13,836 bases of DNA from contig JAPOLW010000042.1 in assembly GCA_029976905.1 (NCBI GenBank), positions 1 to 13,836 on the forward strand, read 5' to 3'. The DNA is from a bacterium (lineage in GTDB: Bacteria > Desulfobacterota > Binatia > UBA12015). Below the pieces are notes generated by a model. That model saw only the letters and a list, made by a program, of their open reading frames with translations, ran no database searches and was not told where the DNA came from. Positions within the stretch are counted from its first letter, which is position 1, and the number at the start of each line of letters is the position of its first letter. Positions 1 through 5,853 of the stretch are shown here, in pieces. Both the position numbers and the translations under genes were made by a program.

Positions 1-136
1 GGCCGCGGCACCGTGCCCGGTCCTCACGATCCGCTCCCGGGCGCGGTCCTTCGAGCGCGCCACACCGCGGCTCCCCGCGGCGGCCCCCTCTGCGACACAG
101 ACACCCCTGCCGTCTTCGGAGCCGGTCTACCCCTGA
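1..136 (+). CDS. Universal stress protein, C-terminal fragment (5' end outside window)
   Basis: Reading from base 2, the open frame ends at a TGA at 134-136 and starts AAAPCPVLTIRSR. The pattern A-P-C-P-V-L-x-[IV]-R is the last beta strand of the universal stress protein (Usp) fold; the complete Usp at 851-1282 ends with the same APCPVLAVR block. After this strand comes a tail of about 30 residues rich in Ala, Pro and Ser that has no Usp counterpart. The rest of the gene lies to the left of the window. Usp proteins are small cytoplasmic proteins, often ATP-binding, produced under stress. The identification rests on one short motif, but a second and a truncated Usp nearby make it plausible. 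Confidence 0.55.
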   Translation, partial: AAAPCPVLTIRSRARSFERATPRLPAAAPSATQTPLPSSEPVYP

Positions 137-150
137 GATCGTCGCCCGTG

Positions 151-167
151 GTCGGACGGCCTCCGAC
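151..167. other. Stem-loop between convergent genes
   Basis: GTCGGA (151-156) and TCCGAC (162-167) form a perfect 6-bp stem around a 5-base loop. It lies in the 88-base gap between the end of the Usp fragment (+) and the end of the HExxH protein gene (-). Its place between convergent genes fits a shared transcription end. No T-tract follows on either strand, so it is not a standard intrinsic terminator. Hairpins this short also arise by chance in GC-rich DNA. Confidence 0.3.
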
Positions 168-224
168 GGCTTGCGAGAGAAGCCAGCGCCGCGCGGTCGC
201 AACCCGACGGCCGAGGGCTTCGCC

Positions 225-854
225 TCAACCCACGAAGAGCGGACCCATCGCCCCGGAATCCCCGCGGACGGATGGCGGATCCGCGAGGAGTTCTCGGTAC
301 ATCTCGAGGTTCTTGCGCGTTTCGTCGCGGTAGGGTGGCCGGACGCCCGGCGTCATCTCTTTCAACTCCCACTCGAGGGCCTCGATCTCGCGCTGCCAGA
401 GGCCCGGGGGCTGCGGGTCACAGGGTCCGCGGCCACATTGGTATCCATGGATCAATTCGTGGCCCAGAAAGGATCGCAGTTCGTCGTCATTGAGCGAGCG
501 CACGCCCGCCAGCGATGCGGGATGCACCTCGACGACGGCCCGGTGGCCGACGCGGGAAACCCCGCCGTAGGAGAGGCCCCCGAGGAGGGCATCCCGCTCC
601 CCGGGCGGCACGGCCACGAGGAGGATGTCGAGCGGCGGCGGTTGCGCGAAGACGTCGGCGCCCCGTTCCAGGACATCGGCGAGTGCCGCTTCGAGTCGGT
701 CTGCCTCGGCGTCGCCGACCGTCCGGACGAAGCTCGACCGGTCCACCCGCACGGTCGGTTCGACGTATCCGGAGCATGCCGCGGGCCCGAACCACGCCAC
801 GAGAAAGAGGAATCCAGAGACCCGACGCGCGCCCCCGGTCGAAACCGGACTCAC
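225..854 (-). CDS. Exported, possibly lipid-anchored HExxH zincin-like protein
   Basis: A 209-residue protein starting at GTG (852-854). The N-terminus has two Arg (10-11), a hydrophobic stretch (about 14-25) and Cys27 preceded by Pro-Ala-Ala. This resembles a lipoprotein signal, but Pro at -3 is not the usual Leu/Val/Ile. The core has H132-E-L-I-H136, a zinc-metallopeptidase motif, followed about 20-25 residues later by Glu156, Glu158 and Glu161, any of which could be the third zinc ligand, as in gluzincins. Cys140 and Cys145 flank the motif. The start codon overlaps the stop of the upstream Usp gene (GTGA, 851-854), so the two are probably translationally coupled. I do not recognise a named family. 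Protease activity is inferred from the motif only; a non-catalytic zinc-binding domain is possible. Confidence 0.75.
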   Translation of the reverse strand: MSPVSTGGARRVSGFLFLVAWFGPAACSGYVEPTVRVDRSSFVRTVGDAEADRLEAALADVLERGADVFAQPPPLDILLVAVPPGERDALLGGLSYGGVSRVGHRAVVEVHPASLAGVRSLNDDELRSFLGHELIHGYQCGRGPCDPQPPGLWQREIEALEWELKEMTPGVRPPYRDETRKNLEMYRELLADPPSVRGDSGAMGPLFVG

Positions 855-1282
855 GTCGGCTCGTCACCGATGCGGACGGCGAGGACCGGACACGGTGCGT
901 GTCGGAGAACCTCCTCGGTGACGCTTCCCAGAAGAACCCGTGCGAGGCCGCGGCGGCCATGTGTCGCCATCACCACGAGGTCGGCGCGCTCGCGCCCGGC
1001 CGCCTCCACGATCACCTCGGCCGCGGTCACGGTCGGAATTTCGAGGACGCGGGAGATTCGCCGGACCCGGAGTCCTGCCCGTTCCAGCGACAGACGATGA
1101 TCCTCCAGTGCCTCTTCCGCCGCGCGCAACGCGGTCCCGGACGCGGCCGGCGCCGACGGGCGCAGATGAAGGAGAACCACTTCGGCGTCGAAGCGCTGCG
1201 CAATCCCGGCGGCAAATTCCATCGCACGGCCCGGGTCTCCCCCGAGGTCGACGGGAACCAGAATCCGGGAGAAGAGTGTCAT
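851..1282 (-). CDS. Universal stress protein (UspA family)
   Basis: A 143-residue protein of normal single-domain Usp length. The N-terminal strand FSRILVPVD carries Asp12, the usual adenine-contacting residue. The nucleotide-binding loop is A106-x2-G109-x9-G119-S120, matching the ATP-binding Usp signature G-x2-G-x9-G-[ST] except that the first Gly is Ala, a common variant. The protein ends with APCPVLAVR, the last beta strand. The frame stays open upstream to 1456, but that part has no Usp character, so the ATG at 1280-1282 is chosen because it places the first strand right at the N-terminus. No clear Shine-Dalgarno sequence precedes it. The 3' end overlaps the HExxH protein gene by 4 bases. 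Likely a cytoplasmic ATP-binding stress protein; its partner is unknown. Confidence 0.9.
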   Translation of the reverse strand: MTLFSRILVPVDLGGDPGRAMEFAAGIAQRFDAEVVLLHLRPSAPAASGTALRAAEEALEDHRLSLERAGLRVRRISRVLEIPTVTAAEVIVEAAGRERADLVVMATHGRRGLARVLLGSVTEEVLRHAPCPVLAVRIGDEPT

Positions 1283-1469
1283 CGACGCAGGATGCCAGGA
1301 AGCGGGGGGACAAATCCAGGGCCGCGAGGCCGTCGAAGGCGCCCCGGGCCCGGGCGTCGTCCGCATGCGCGGCCCGCGCCCCGAAGGGGCCGATACGCTC
1401 GGGACCATCGAGTCCTCGACGATCGGACCCGGCGCGTTGGTCGGGGGCCTCGACACGGCCGGAGAACCC
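1283..1469. other. Gap between cytochrome c and usp genes, with GC-rich stem-loop
   Basis: These 187 bases separate two minus-strand genes. The clearest structure is GCCCC (1378-1382) / GGGGC (1386-1390) with a 3-base loop. There is also a CGCCC...GGGCG repeat around 1340-1356 with a GGGCCC core. Neither is followed by a T-tract on the minus strand. Open frames run through the gap but encode only low-complexity Pro/Arg/Ala-rich sequence. I see no convincing promoter, although the gap is long enough to hold one for the usp/HExxH pair. Confidence 0.3.
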
Positions 1470-1883
1470 TCACTTCTCCTGCAGCGACTCCACGTACTCG
1501 GTGATCAACAGAAGTTTTCCCGCGCCCCGAAGCTGTTCCGCCATTGGCGCTCCCGGGCGCGCCCCCAGGACCTCACCCCAGACCGGCATATCCCGGCTTC
1601 CGTGGCCCCGCACCGTGGCCCGCCCGTCGATGCTCCGCAGCAGGGTGAGAAAGGAGAAGTCCTCTCCGCGTTCCCGGGCCAACTGCGTCAGATCGGCCGG
1701 CTCGATGGCGAGGATGGGTGCGAGCGAACCGTCTCCCTTGCCCTGCTTGCCGTGGCACGAGCTACAGTAGTGCGCATAGAGTCTCTTCCCGGCGTCATCA
1801 CCGTGCACGCCGTCGGCGAGGGCGGCCGAGGCGAAGAGAACTCCGACGAGCGGGCCGACGAGGGACCTTACGAAAATCGACAT
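1470..1883 (-). CDS. Small periplasmic monoheme cytochrome c
   Basis: A 137-residue protein starting at ATG 1881-1883, with a strong Shine-Dalgarno AAGGAG (1890-1895) 6 bases upstream. Residues 1-23 are a Sec-type signal peptide (positive start, hydrophobic core, Ala-Leu-Ala before Asp24). The heme-binding motif is C40-S-S-C43-H44, in the class I context YCSSCHGKQGKGDG. Met99 in DMPVWG is the likely second axial ligand. One heme is expected, giving a small periplasmic electron carrier. The region between the motifs, PADLTQLARERG, is typical of cytochromes similar to the CccA/cbb3-associated type. The gene lies directly after the truncated usp, whose frame runs 86 bases into its 5' end. Its redox partner cannot be told from the window. 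Confidence 0.9.
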   Translation of the reverse strand: MSIFVRSLVGPLVGVLFASAALADGVHGDDAGKRLYAHYCSSCHGKQGKGDGSLAPILAIEPADLTQLARERGEDFSFLTLLRSIDGRATVRGHGSRDMPVWGEVLGARPGAPMAEQLRGAGKLLLITEYVESLQEK

Positions 1884-2262
1884 TCCCAGCTCCTTTCCCA
1901 GCCGCCCTACGACGCGGCTTGCGGTTGAACACCAAGCACGACCGATGCCAACCAACGGGCGCCCGGGGTACCAGGTCGGGTTGCGCGTCGACGACGACCT
2001 CGGTTCCGTCGTTTGCGAGCTTCCGCGCCGCCTCGGCGAGGCGTCGGTGGGCGTCGGTCTGCTCTCGCTCGTAGGCCTCGTCCGGTAGATCCGCGAGTAC
2101 GGGCGAGAGCAGCGGTGGCGCCGGGGGCTCGACCCCGTGGTAGAGCACCACGCGAGCGCCGTGCGGGCGCGCGATCTGCGCACCCCAGCCGACGGCGCGT
2201 TCGGCGCCCTCGGAGAAGTCGGTCGCGACCAGAACCGTTTCGATGTGGCGGGGGATCATCAT
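1798..2262 (-). CDS. Truncated universal stress protein (N-terminal half plus unrelated tail)
   Basis: The frame from ATG 2260-2262 (or the adjacent ATG at 2257-2259) has a very good Shine-Dalgarno, TGGAGGTG (2268-2275), 5 bases upstream. The first roughly 95 residues are Usp-like: strand IETVLVATDFSEG, strand ARVVLYHGVEPP, then a helix and VVVDAQPD. After that, where the nucleotide-binding loop and APCPV strand should be, the frame gives Arg-rich sequence with no Usp features and runs 86 bases into the cytochrome c gene before TGA at 1798-1800. The other two minus frames do not restore the missing half, so a single frameshift does not explain it; an internal deletion is more likely. The 154-residue total is close to normal Usp length only by coincidence. 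Without the second half it should not form a normal ATP-binding Usp, so this may be a decaying gene that keeps its start signals. Confidence 0.65.
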   Translation of the reverse strand: MMIPRHIETVLVATDFSEGAERAVGWGAQIARPHGARVVLYHGVEPPAPPLLSPVLADLPDEAYEREQTDAHRRLAEAARKLANDGTEVVVDAQPDLVPRAPVGWHRSCLVFNRKPRRRAAGKGAGNVDFRKVPRRPARRSSLRLGRPRRRRAR

Positions 2263-2267
2263 GGCGG

Positions 2268-2275
2268 CACCTCCA
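2268..2275 (-). promoter_or_regulatory. Ribosome binding site of truncated usp
   Basis: The minus strand reads TGGAGGTG, 5 bases before the ATG at 2260-2262. It fixes the start and shows that the initiation signals of this otherwise truncated gene are intact. Confidence 0.6.
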
Positions 2276-2322
2276 GCGCCAGAGGGAAGCAAGTCGAACG
2301 CCACCCGGAGAGCCCGCCGTCC

Positions 2323-2365
2323 TTGCGGTGATTCCGCAAAATGGGAATCCGGGAGCCTGCGATTC
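2323..2365. repeat. Palindrome cluster with GATTC/GAATC cores (copy 1)
   Basis: In the 152-base gap between the DUF2238 gene and the truncated usp there are overlapping inverted repeats: TTGCGG (2323-2328) / CCGCAA (2334-2339) and GATTCC (2330-2335) / GGAATC (2344-2349), plus a further GATTC at 2361-2365. The first two share bases and cannot form together. Similar clusters with three GATTC/GAATC words occur at 3268-3293 and 7753-7797, also between genes. They may be members of a dispersed palindromic family or transcript-end structures; the copies are not alignable as identical sequences. Confidence 0.4.
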
Positions 2366-2414
2366 TCGCTTTTCGGAAATTCGGCTGCCATTGCCCGTCG
2401 TCGTGCCGCCCGCT

Positions 2415-3062
2415 CTACGGGCGGTCGTTCCCCTCGAAGAGGAGGGCGAGCAGAGCGCCCGCACAGGCCAGCGCCGAGTCCTTCTGGGCATCCCACGGGT
2501 CGCCCTGCGTGCCCAGGAACGCCGTGCCGGCGTCGGGATCGACCGTGATCGCCGTGAGCCACTCGAGTGTTTCGTAGGCGACGCTGCAGGCAGCGATGCC
2601 GGCGACCCCGAGCCACGCAAGCGCGATCGGCCCCAGTCCGACGGCCGTGCCGAGGCTCAGCTCGCGCAAGGGGCGCAGCATGAGCGCACCGAAGGCGAAG
2701 TGCACCAGGCGGTCGTAGTGATTGCGGGAAAGACCGAGTAGGTCCTGCACCCACGCGCCGGCCGGAACCTCCGAGTAGGTGTAGTGGCTCCCGACCGCGT
2801 GTAGGAGCAGGAAGCCCGTCATCTGCACGTAGGCCCGATCGCTGAACCGGAAGCGCCGGTAGGTCAGCACCAGGGTCGGCACGGCGATGAAGTTCAGGAG
2901 ATTCTCGAGAAGCCAGGCGTCTCGGTACGACGGTGCGACGGCGAGGGACGACCAGACGACGCCGAAGACGAGCAGACAGCCGAGGGGGACCCGATCGCGG
3001 GGCGAAAGCTGCGTCGGGAGTGCCCGGGTGCCTGCGCAGGTGATGGATTGGCGTTTCATCAT
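2415..3062 (-). CDS. yjdF: YjdF-like inner-membrane protein (DUF2238 family)
   Basis: A 215-residue multi-span membrane protein, the usual length for the family. Hydrophobic segments lie at about 27-43, 52-67, 80-90, 118-130, 138-163 and 196-209. The hallmark blocks are present in order: HAVGSHYTYSEVP (88-100), RNHYDRLVHFAFG (113-125), YETLEW (163-168) and GTQGDPWDAQKD (184-195). These conserved His, Asp and Glu residues suggest a metal- or substrate-binding site in the membrane, but no function is established for the family as far as I know. The start is ATG 3060-3062 or the next codon; no strong Shine-Dalgarno is visible. It is the first gene of the minus-strand series leading to usp and cytochrome c genes and is divergent from mgtE. 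A short hairpin, CCGCCCG (2406-2412) / CGGGCGG (2418-2424), brackets its stop codon. Confidence 0.88.
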   Translation of the reverse strand: MMKRQSITCAGTRALPTQLSPRDRVPLGCLLVFGVVWSSLAVAPSYRDAWLLENLLNFIAVPTLVLTYRRFRFSDRAYVQMTGFLLLHAVGSHYTYSEVPAGAWVQDLLGLSRNHYDRLVHFAFGALMLRPLRELSLGTAVGLGPIALAWLGVAGIAACSVAYETLEWLTAITVDPDAGTAFLGTQGDPWDAQKDSALACAGALLALLFEGNDRP

Positions 3063-3267
3063 GGCGATTGCCGTGCATTTGCGGCCCGGCCCCGGCGGCC
3101 GGAGACGTTCCGACCACCGGGGGCATGCACCCTCGACCGTTCTCCGCCCAACGAAGCGGTCCTACATCGAGGGGATGCAAGCGGCGTGCCCGGGTGGTCC
3201 GCTCGGACCGGGCTCGGGCGACCCGAATTCACGGCGCTTCTCGGTTCGACGCAAGGGGGGCCGTCGG

Positions 3268-3293
3268 GCGGATTCGCGGAATCGGGAATCCGC
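3268..3293. repeat. Palindrome with GATTC/GAATC cores (copy 2)
   Basis: GCGGATTC (3268-3275) pairs perfectly with GAATCCGC (3286-3293) around a 10-base loop. Alternatively GATTC (3271-3275) pairs with GAATC (3279-3283) around 3 bases. The two cannot form together. It lies in the mgtE upstream region and resembles the intergenic clusters at 2323-2365 and 7753-7797. Confidence 0.45.
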
Positions 3294-3295
3294 GC

Positions 3296-3350
3296 CGCGG
3301 CCCGTCGTCCTCGGGGGGCGAAGGATCGCCGCATGTGGGCCGCGACGGGC
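3296..3350 (+). promoter_or_regulatory. Candidate structured leader of mgtE with mutually exclusive stems
   Basis: Two 8-bp perfect stems compete. CGCGGCCC (3296-3303) pairs with GGGCCGCG (3337-3344), and GCCCGTCG (3300-3307) pairs with CGACGGGC (3343-3350). They share bases on both arms, so only one can form. Both enclose a small hairpin, GGCGA (3317-3321) / TCGCC (3326-3330), with a 4-base loop. This is the geometry of a switchable leader, about 80 bases upstream of the mgtE start. Magnesium transporter genes are often controlled by their leader RNA. No ligand or known riboswitch class is visible, and GC-rich DNA gives such pairings by chance. Confidence 0.3.
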
Positions 3351-3430
3351 TCTGGTACCGTGCCGCGCGCAACGCAGTCGTAGCGAGGGGCCGGGCCGCA
3401 GCGCCGGGCGGGTCGTCGGGAGTCGGGTAC

Positions 3431-4783
3431 ATGGTGGATGAAGCCACGAGTTGGGAGGTCCTCGAGGAACTGGTCCTCGCGGGAGATGCGGGAGCCGTCG
3501 AGGCTTTCTTCCGGGCCTTGCCCGCGGCCGAGCGCGTGATCGCCGCGTCGCGGCTCTCCGAAGAGGCTCGGGTCGGCCTGGTGGAGTCGCTGTCGGCCGC
3601 CGATGCGGCCGACGCTTTGGCTCTTCTGCCGGAGGTGCAGGCGGCCGACGTTCTCGACGACGTTCGGGTCGAGACGGCGGTCGCGGTTCTGCAGGAGTTT
3701 CCGTCCGACGCGCAGGCCGATCTGCTCGGCGAACTCGAGGATGCGCGAGCCGAAAGGATTCTCGCGGGCATGCAACCGCAGGAGGCGAGTGGGCTTCGCG
3801 CTCTGCGGGAGTACGAGAAGGATGAGGCGGGCGGGCTCATGACCACCGATCATCTCGCTTTGTCGGTGTGGTCCACCGTCGGGGAGATCGTCGATCGACT
3901 GCAAGAGCGCGCCGACGAGATCGAGGATCTCGACGTGCAGTACGTCTATCTCGTCGACGACGATCGGCTCACCGGAGTCCTGCGTCTTCGCGACCTTCTG
4001 TTGGCGCGACCCTCCAAAGCAGCCACCGAGGTGATGATCGCAGAACCCTCGAGCGTGCGGGACGATGCCAGCGTCGACGCACTCGCCGACTTCTTCGAAG
4101 AGCACGCCTACCTGGGTGTGCCGGTCGTGGACGGGGACAGGCGATTGCTCGGTGTGGTGTACCGCGGTGCGCTCGAAGGAGCGTTGCGTGAGAGAGCCGA
4201 CCGGGATCTGCGCCGTTCGCAGGGTCTTCTCGCAGAGGAGTTGCGCTCCATGCCGCTTCTGGGGCGCTCCCGCCGCCGCCTCTCCTGGCTCTCCCTCAAC
4301 GTCGTCTTGAACGTCGTCGCCGCCAGTGTCATCGCAGCGTTCGAGGAGACGTTGTCGCAGGTGATCGCTCTGGCGGTTTTTCTTCCGATCATCTCGGACA
4401 TGTCGGGTTGCTCGGGCAATCAAGCAGTGGCCGTGAGCATGCGGGAGCTCTCCCTCGGCCTGGTCCGACCGACGGAAGCCCTGCGGGTCTGGCGGCAGGA
4501 AATCGGCGTCGGGCTCGCCAATGGACTCGCCCTCGGGTCGCTCGTCGCTCTGGGAGGGTGGTTGTGGCAGGGCAACCCTTGGTTTGGGCTCGTGGTGGGC
4601 GGCGCGCTTGCGATCAATACGGTGCTGGCGGTTTCGATGGGTGGTTGCGTGCCCCTGGTGCTCAAGCGCTTCGAGGTGGACCCCGCGATCGCCTCGGGCC
4701 CGATTCTCACCACCGCGACCGATATGTGCGGCTTCCTGCTCGTTCTCGGGCTGGCGACCCTCGCGCTTCCCTACCTGGGCTGA
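3431..4783 (+). CDS. mgtE: Magnesium transporter, MgtE family
   Basis: A 450-residue protein, the usual MgtE length. Order of domains: a cytoplasmic helical N domain rich in Ala/Leu/Glu (about 1-130, including the repeat-like LLGELEDARAERILAGMQPQE), a paired CBS region (about 131-260, with MTTDHLALSVWSTVGEIV and VPVVDGDRRLLGVVYRG), and five membrane helices (about 285-450). The pore motif is S322-D-M-S-G-C-S-G-N-Q331, a variant of the usual M-G-G-N-[AT]-G-N-Q. Asp431 in TTATDMCGF matches the ion-coordinating Asp of the last helix in characterised MgtE (Asp432 in Thermus). MgtE channels pass Mg2+ into the cell and close through the N/CBS domains when internal Mg2+ is high. ATG 3431 is chosen because it starts the N domain; the upstream frame is low-complexity. 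Only a weak GGGAG lies upstream. Confidence 0.93.
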   Translation: MVDEATSWEVLEELVLAGDAGAVEAFFRALPAAERVIAASRLSEEARVGLVESLSAADAADALALLPEVQAADVLDDVRVETAVAVLQEFPSDAQADLLGELEDARAERILAGMQPQEASGLRALREYEKDEAGGLMTTDHLALSVWSTVGEIVDRLQERADEIEDLDVQYVYLVDDDRLTGVLRLRDLLLARPSKAATEVMIAEPSSVRDDASVDALADFFEEHAYLGVPVVDGDRRLLGVVYRGALEGALRERADRDLRRSQGLLAEELRSMPLLGRSRRRLSWLSLNVVLNVVAASVIAAFEETLSQVIALAVFLPIISDMSGCSGNQAVAVSMRELSLGLVRPTEALRVWRQEIGVGLANGLALGSLVALGGWLWQGNPWFGLVVGGALAINTVLAVSMGGCVPLVLKRFEVDPAIASGPILTTATDMCGFLLVLGLATLALPYLG

Positions 4784-4789
4784 GTCGTT

Positions 4790-4820
4790 GCGATCCCGCG
4801 AAGCCTGCGCTGCGGATCGC
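4790..4820. other. Stem-loop after mgtE
   Basis: GCGATCC (4790-4796) pairs perfectly with GGATCGC (4814-4820), starting 7 bases after the mgtE stop and before the PP2C gene. No T-tract follows (TTCGGGG). It could be an RNA 3'-end stabiliser or weak terminator, or part of the PP2C gene leader; 31 bases separate it from the GTG start at 4852. Confidence 0.35.
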
Positions 4821-4851
4821 TTCGGGGTCCCGGGGATGATAACGGTCGGCA

Positions 4852-5679
4852 GTGCCTGCGAGTGCTCTCGCCCCCCTGGCGACGGAGGTCTTCCTCGACC
4901 AGCGCGACGCGGGGCTCCATGTGGTCGCATTCTCGGGCGGCGCCGTCGTGGTTTGCTCCGACGCGTGCCCGGGGCAGACGCAGGCGAACGAAGATGCTGC
5001 CGCCGTGGTCCGCTTCTCCGAGCAGGAGGGGGTTCTGGCGGTGGCGGACGGCGCTGGGGGAATGCCGGCAGGCGCCGAGGCGGCGGCCTGTGCCGTGACC
5101 GCCCTCCGGGACGCGGTCGAAGGTGCACGTCGGGCCGGTGGCACGCCGCGGTCGGGGATCCTCGACGGTTTTGAGGCGGCCGATCGTGCCGTGCGTGCAC
5201 TCGGGGTCGGCGCGGCCACGACCCTGGCGGCGGTGGAGATCGGGCCCGATTCCCTGCGTCCCTATCACGCCGGGGATTCGTCGATCGTCGTCGTCGGGCA
5301 GCGCGGGCGCTTGCGGCTGACGACCGTGCCGCATTCGCCGGTCGGATACGCGGTCGAGGCGGGGCTTCTCGCGCCCGAAGAGGCATTGCACCACGACGAC
5401 CTCAATGTCGTCTCGAATTTCGTTGGTGTCGAAGGGATGCGAATCGAGATCGGAGCCCCGCTGCGGCTTGCGCGCCGGGATACGGCGATCATCGCCACCG
5501 ATGGCATCTTCGACAATCTCCACCTCCCCGAGGTGATCGATCTGGTGAGAACCGGCGCGCCCGGCGACGCGGCCGGGGCGTTGCGTGCGGCGTGCCTCGA
5601 GCGTATGAATCGTCCGGCGCAGGGACAGCCCAGTAAACCGGACGATGCCACCTTCATCCTCTACCGACCGACGGCTTGA
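4852..5679 (+). CDS. PP2C-type serine/threonine protein phosphatase
   Basis: A 275-residue single-domain PP2C/PPM phosphatase, which hydrolyses phosphoserine/threonine using two metal ions. Visible motifs in order: N46-E-D48 (first metal-binding Asp), D66-G-A-G-G70 (second metal motif), GAATTLAAV (120-128), G141-D-S143, T216-D217-G218 (third metal-binding Asp) and D264-D265 near the C-terminus. All core metal ligands are therefore present. No membrane segment or sensor domain is seen, so it should be cytoplasmic. The start is taken as GTG 4852; there is no in-frame ATG before the catalytic domain and no strong Shine-Dalgarno. Ser/Thr kinase and anti-sigma partners are absent from the window, so its target is unknown. 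It follows mgtE by 68 bases and precedes cysH by 174. Confidence 0.87.
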   Translation: MPASALAPLATEVFLDQRDAGLHVVAFSGGAVVVCSDACPGQTQANEDAAAVVRFSEQEGVLAVADGAGGMPAGAEAAACAVTALRDAVEGARRAGGTPRSGILDGFEAADRAVRALGVGAATTLAAVEIGPDSLRPYHAGDSSIVVVGQRGRLRLTTVPHSPVGYAVEAGLLAPEEALHHDDLNVVSNFVGVEGMRIEIGAPLRLARRDTAIIATDGIFDNLHLPEVIDLVRTGAPGDAAGALRAACLERMNRPAQGQPSKPDDATFILYRPTA

Positions 5680-5782
5680 CGCATCCTTCTTTGCGAGCGG
5701 TGGGGCGGATGCTTCCCGGACGCCGCGGTCGCCATAGGGTTGTCCCGGCATTCGAGGCCGCGCCTTCGGTGGCTGGAGACGG

Positions 5783-5798
5783 CCCGCCCGGAGGCGGG
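5783..5798. other. Stem-loop between PP2C gene and cysH
   Basis: CCCGCC (5783-5788) and GGCGGG (5793-5798) form a 6-bp stem with a 4-base loop, 55 bases before the cysH ATG, in the 174-base gap 5680-5853. It is followed by GTGGTTTCCC, too short a T-run for a standard terminator. The gap shows no other clear structure and no convincing promoter. Confidence 0.3.
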
Positions 5799-5853
5799 GT
5801 GGTTTCCCACGCGGCTTGTGTCAACTCGGCGTGCGTGGCGAAACGGAACGATC

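Larger units (their letters stand above)
3063..3430. other. 368-base divergent gap between DUF2238 gene and mgtE
   Basis: No convincing gene lies here. Read on the + strand it holds an imperfect stem CCCTCGA (3130-3136) / TCGAGGG (3167-3173) with inner pairing CCG (3137-3139) / CGG (3157-3159), a GATTC/GAATC palindrome at 3268-3293, and a block of competing stems at 3296-3350, about 80 bases before mgtE. The gap must contain promoters for both divergent genes, but I see no clear -35/-10 pair. Its length and structure would suit a regulated 5' leader for mgtE. It does not show anything I can match to the known M-box magnesium riboswitch by eye. Confidence 0.4.

Noticed and set aside
13..333. 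Short plus-strand open frame at the left edge
   Set aside because: Its composition is low-complexity, and it overlaps both the Usp C-terminal fragment in another frame and the end of the HExxH gene.
225..854. Twin-arginine signal in the HExxH protein
   Set aside because: Arg10-Arg11 are followed by Val-Ser-Gly-Phe, which does not match the S/T-R-R-x-F-L-K pattern well. A Sec or lipoprotein signal is more likely.
1283..1456. N-terminal extension of the complete Usp
   Set aside because: The frame is open, but the extra 58 residues are Pro/Ser-rich with no fold character, and the Usp first strand starts at the ATG at 1282.
2406..2424. Hairpin at the stop codon of the DUF2238 gene as an intrinsic terminator
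   Set aside because: The 7-bp stem is real, but no T-tract follows on the minus strand and the stem overlaps the coding end.
3059..5386. Long minus-strand open frame (775 codons) opposite mgtE and the PP2C gene
   Set aside because: It encodes low-complexity Arg/Pro/Gly-rich sequence and is antisense to two genes with clear conserved motifs. Such open frames are common in GC-rich DNA.
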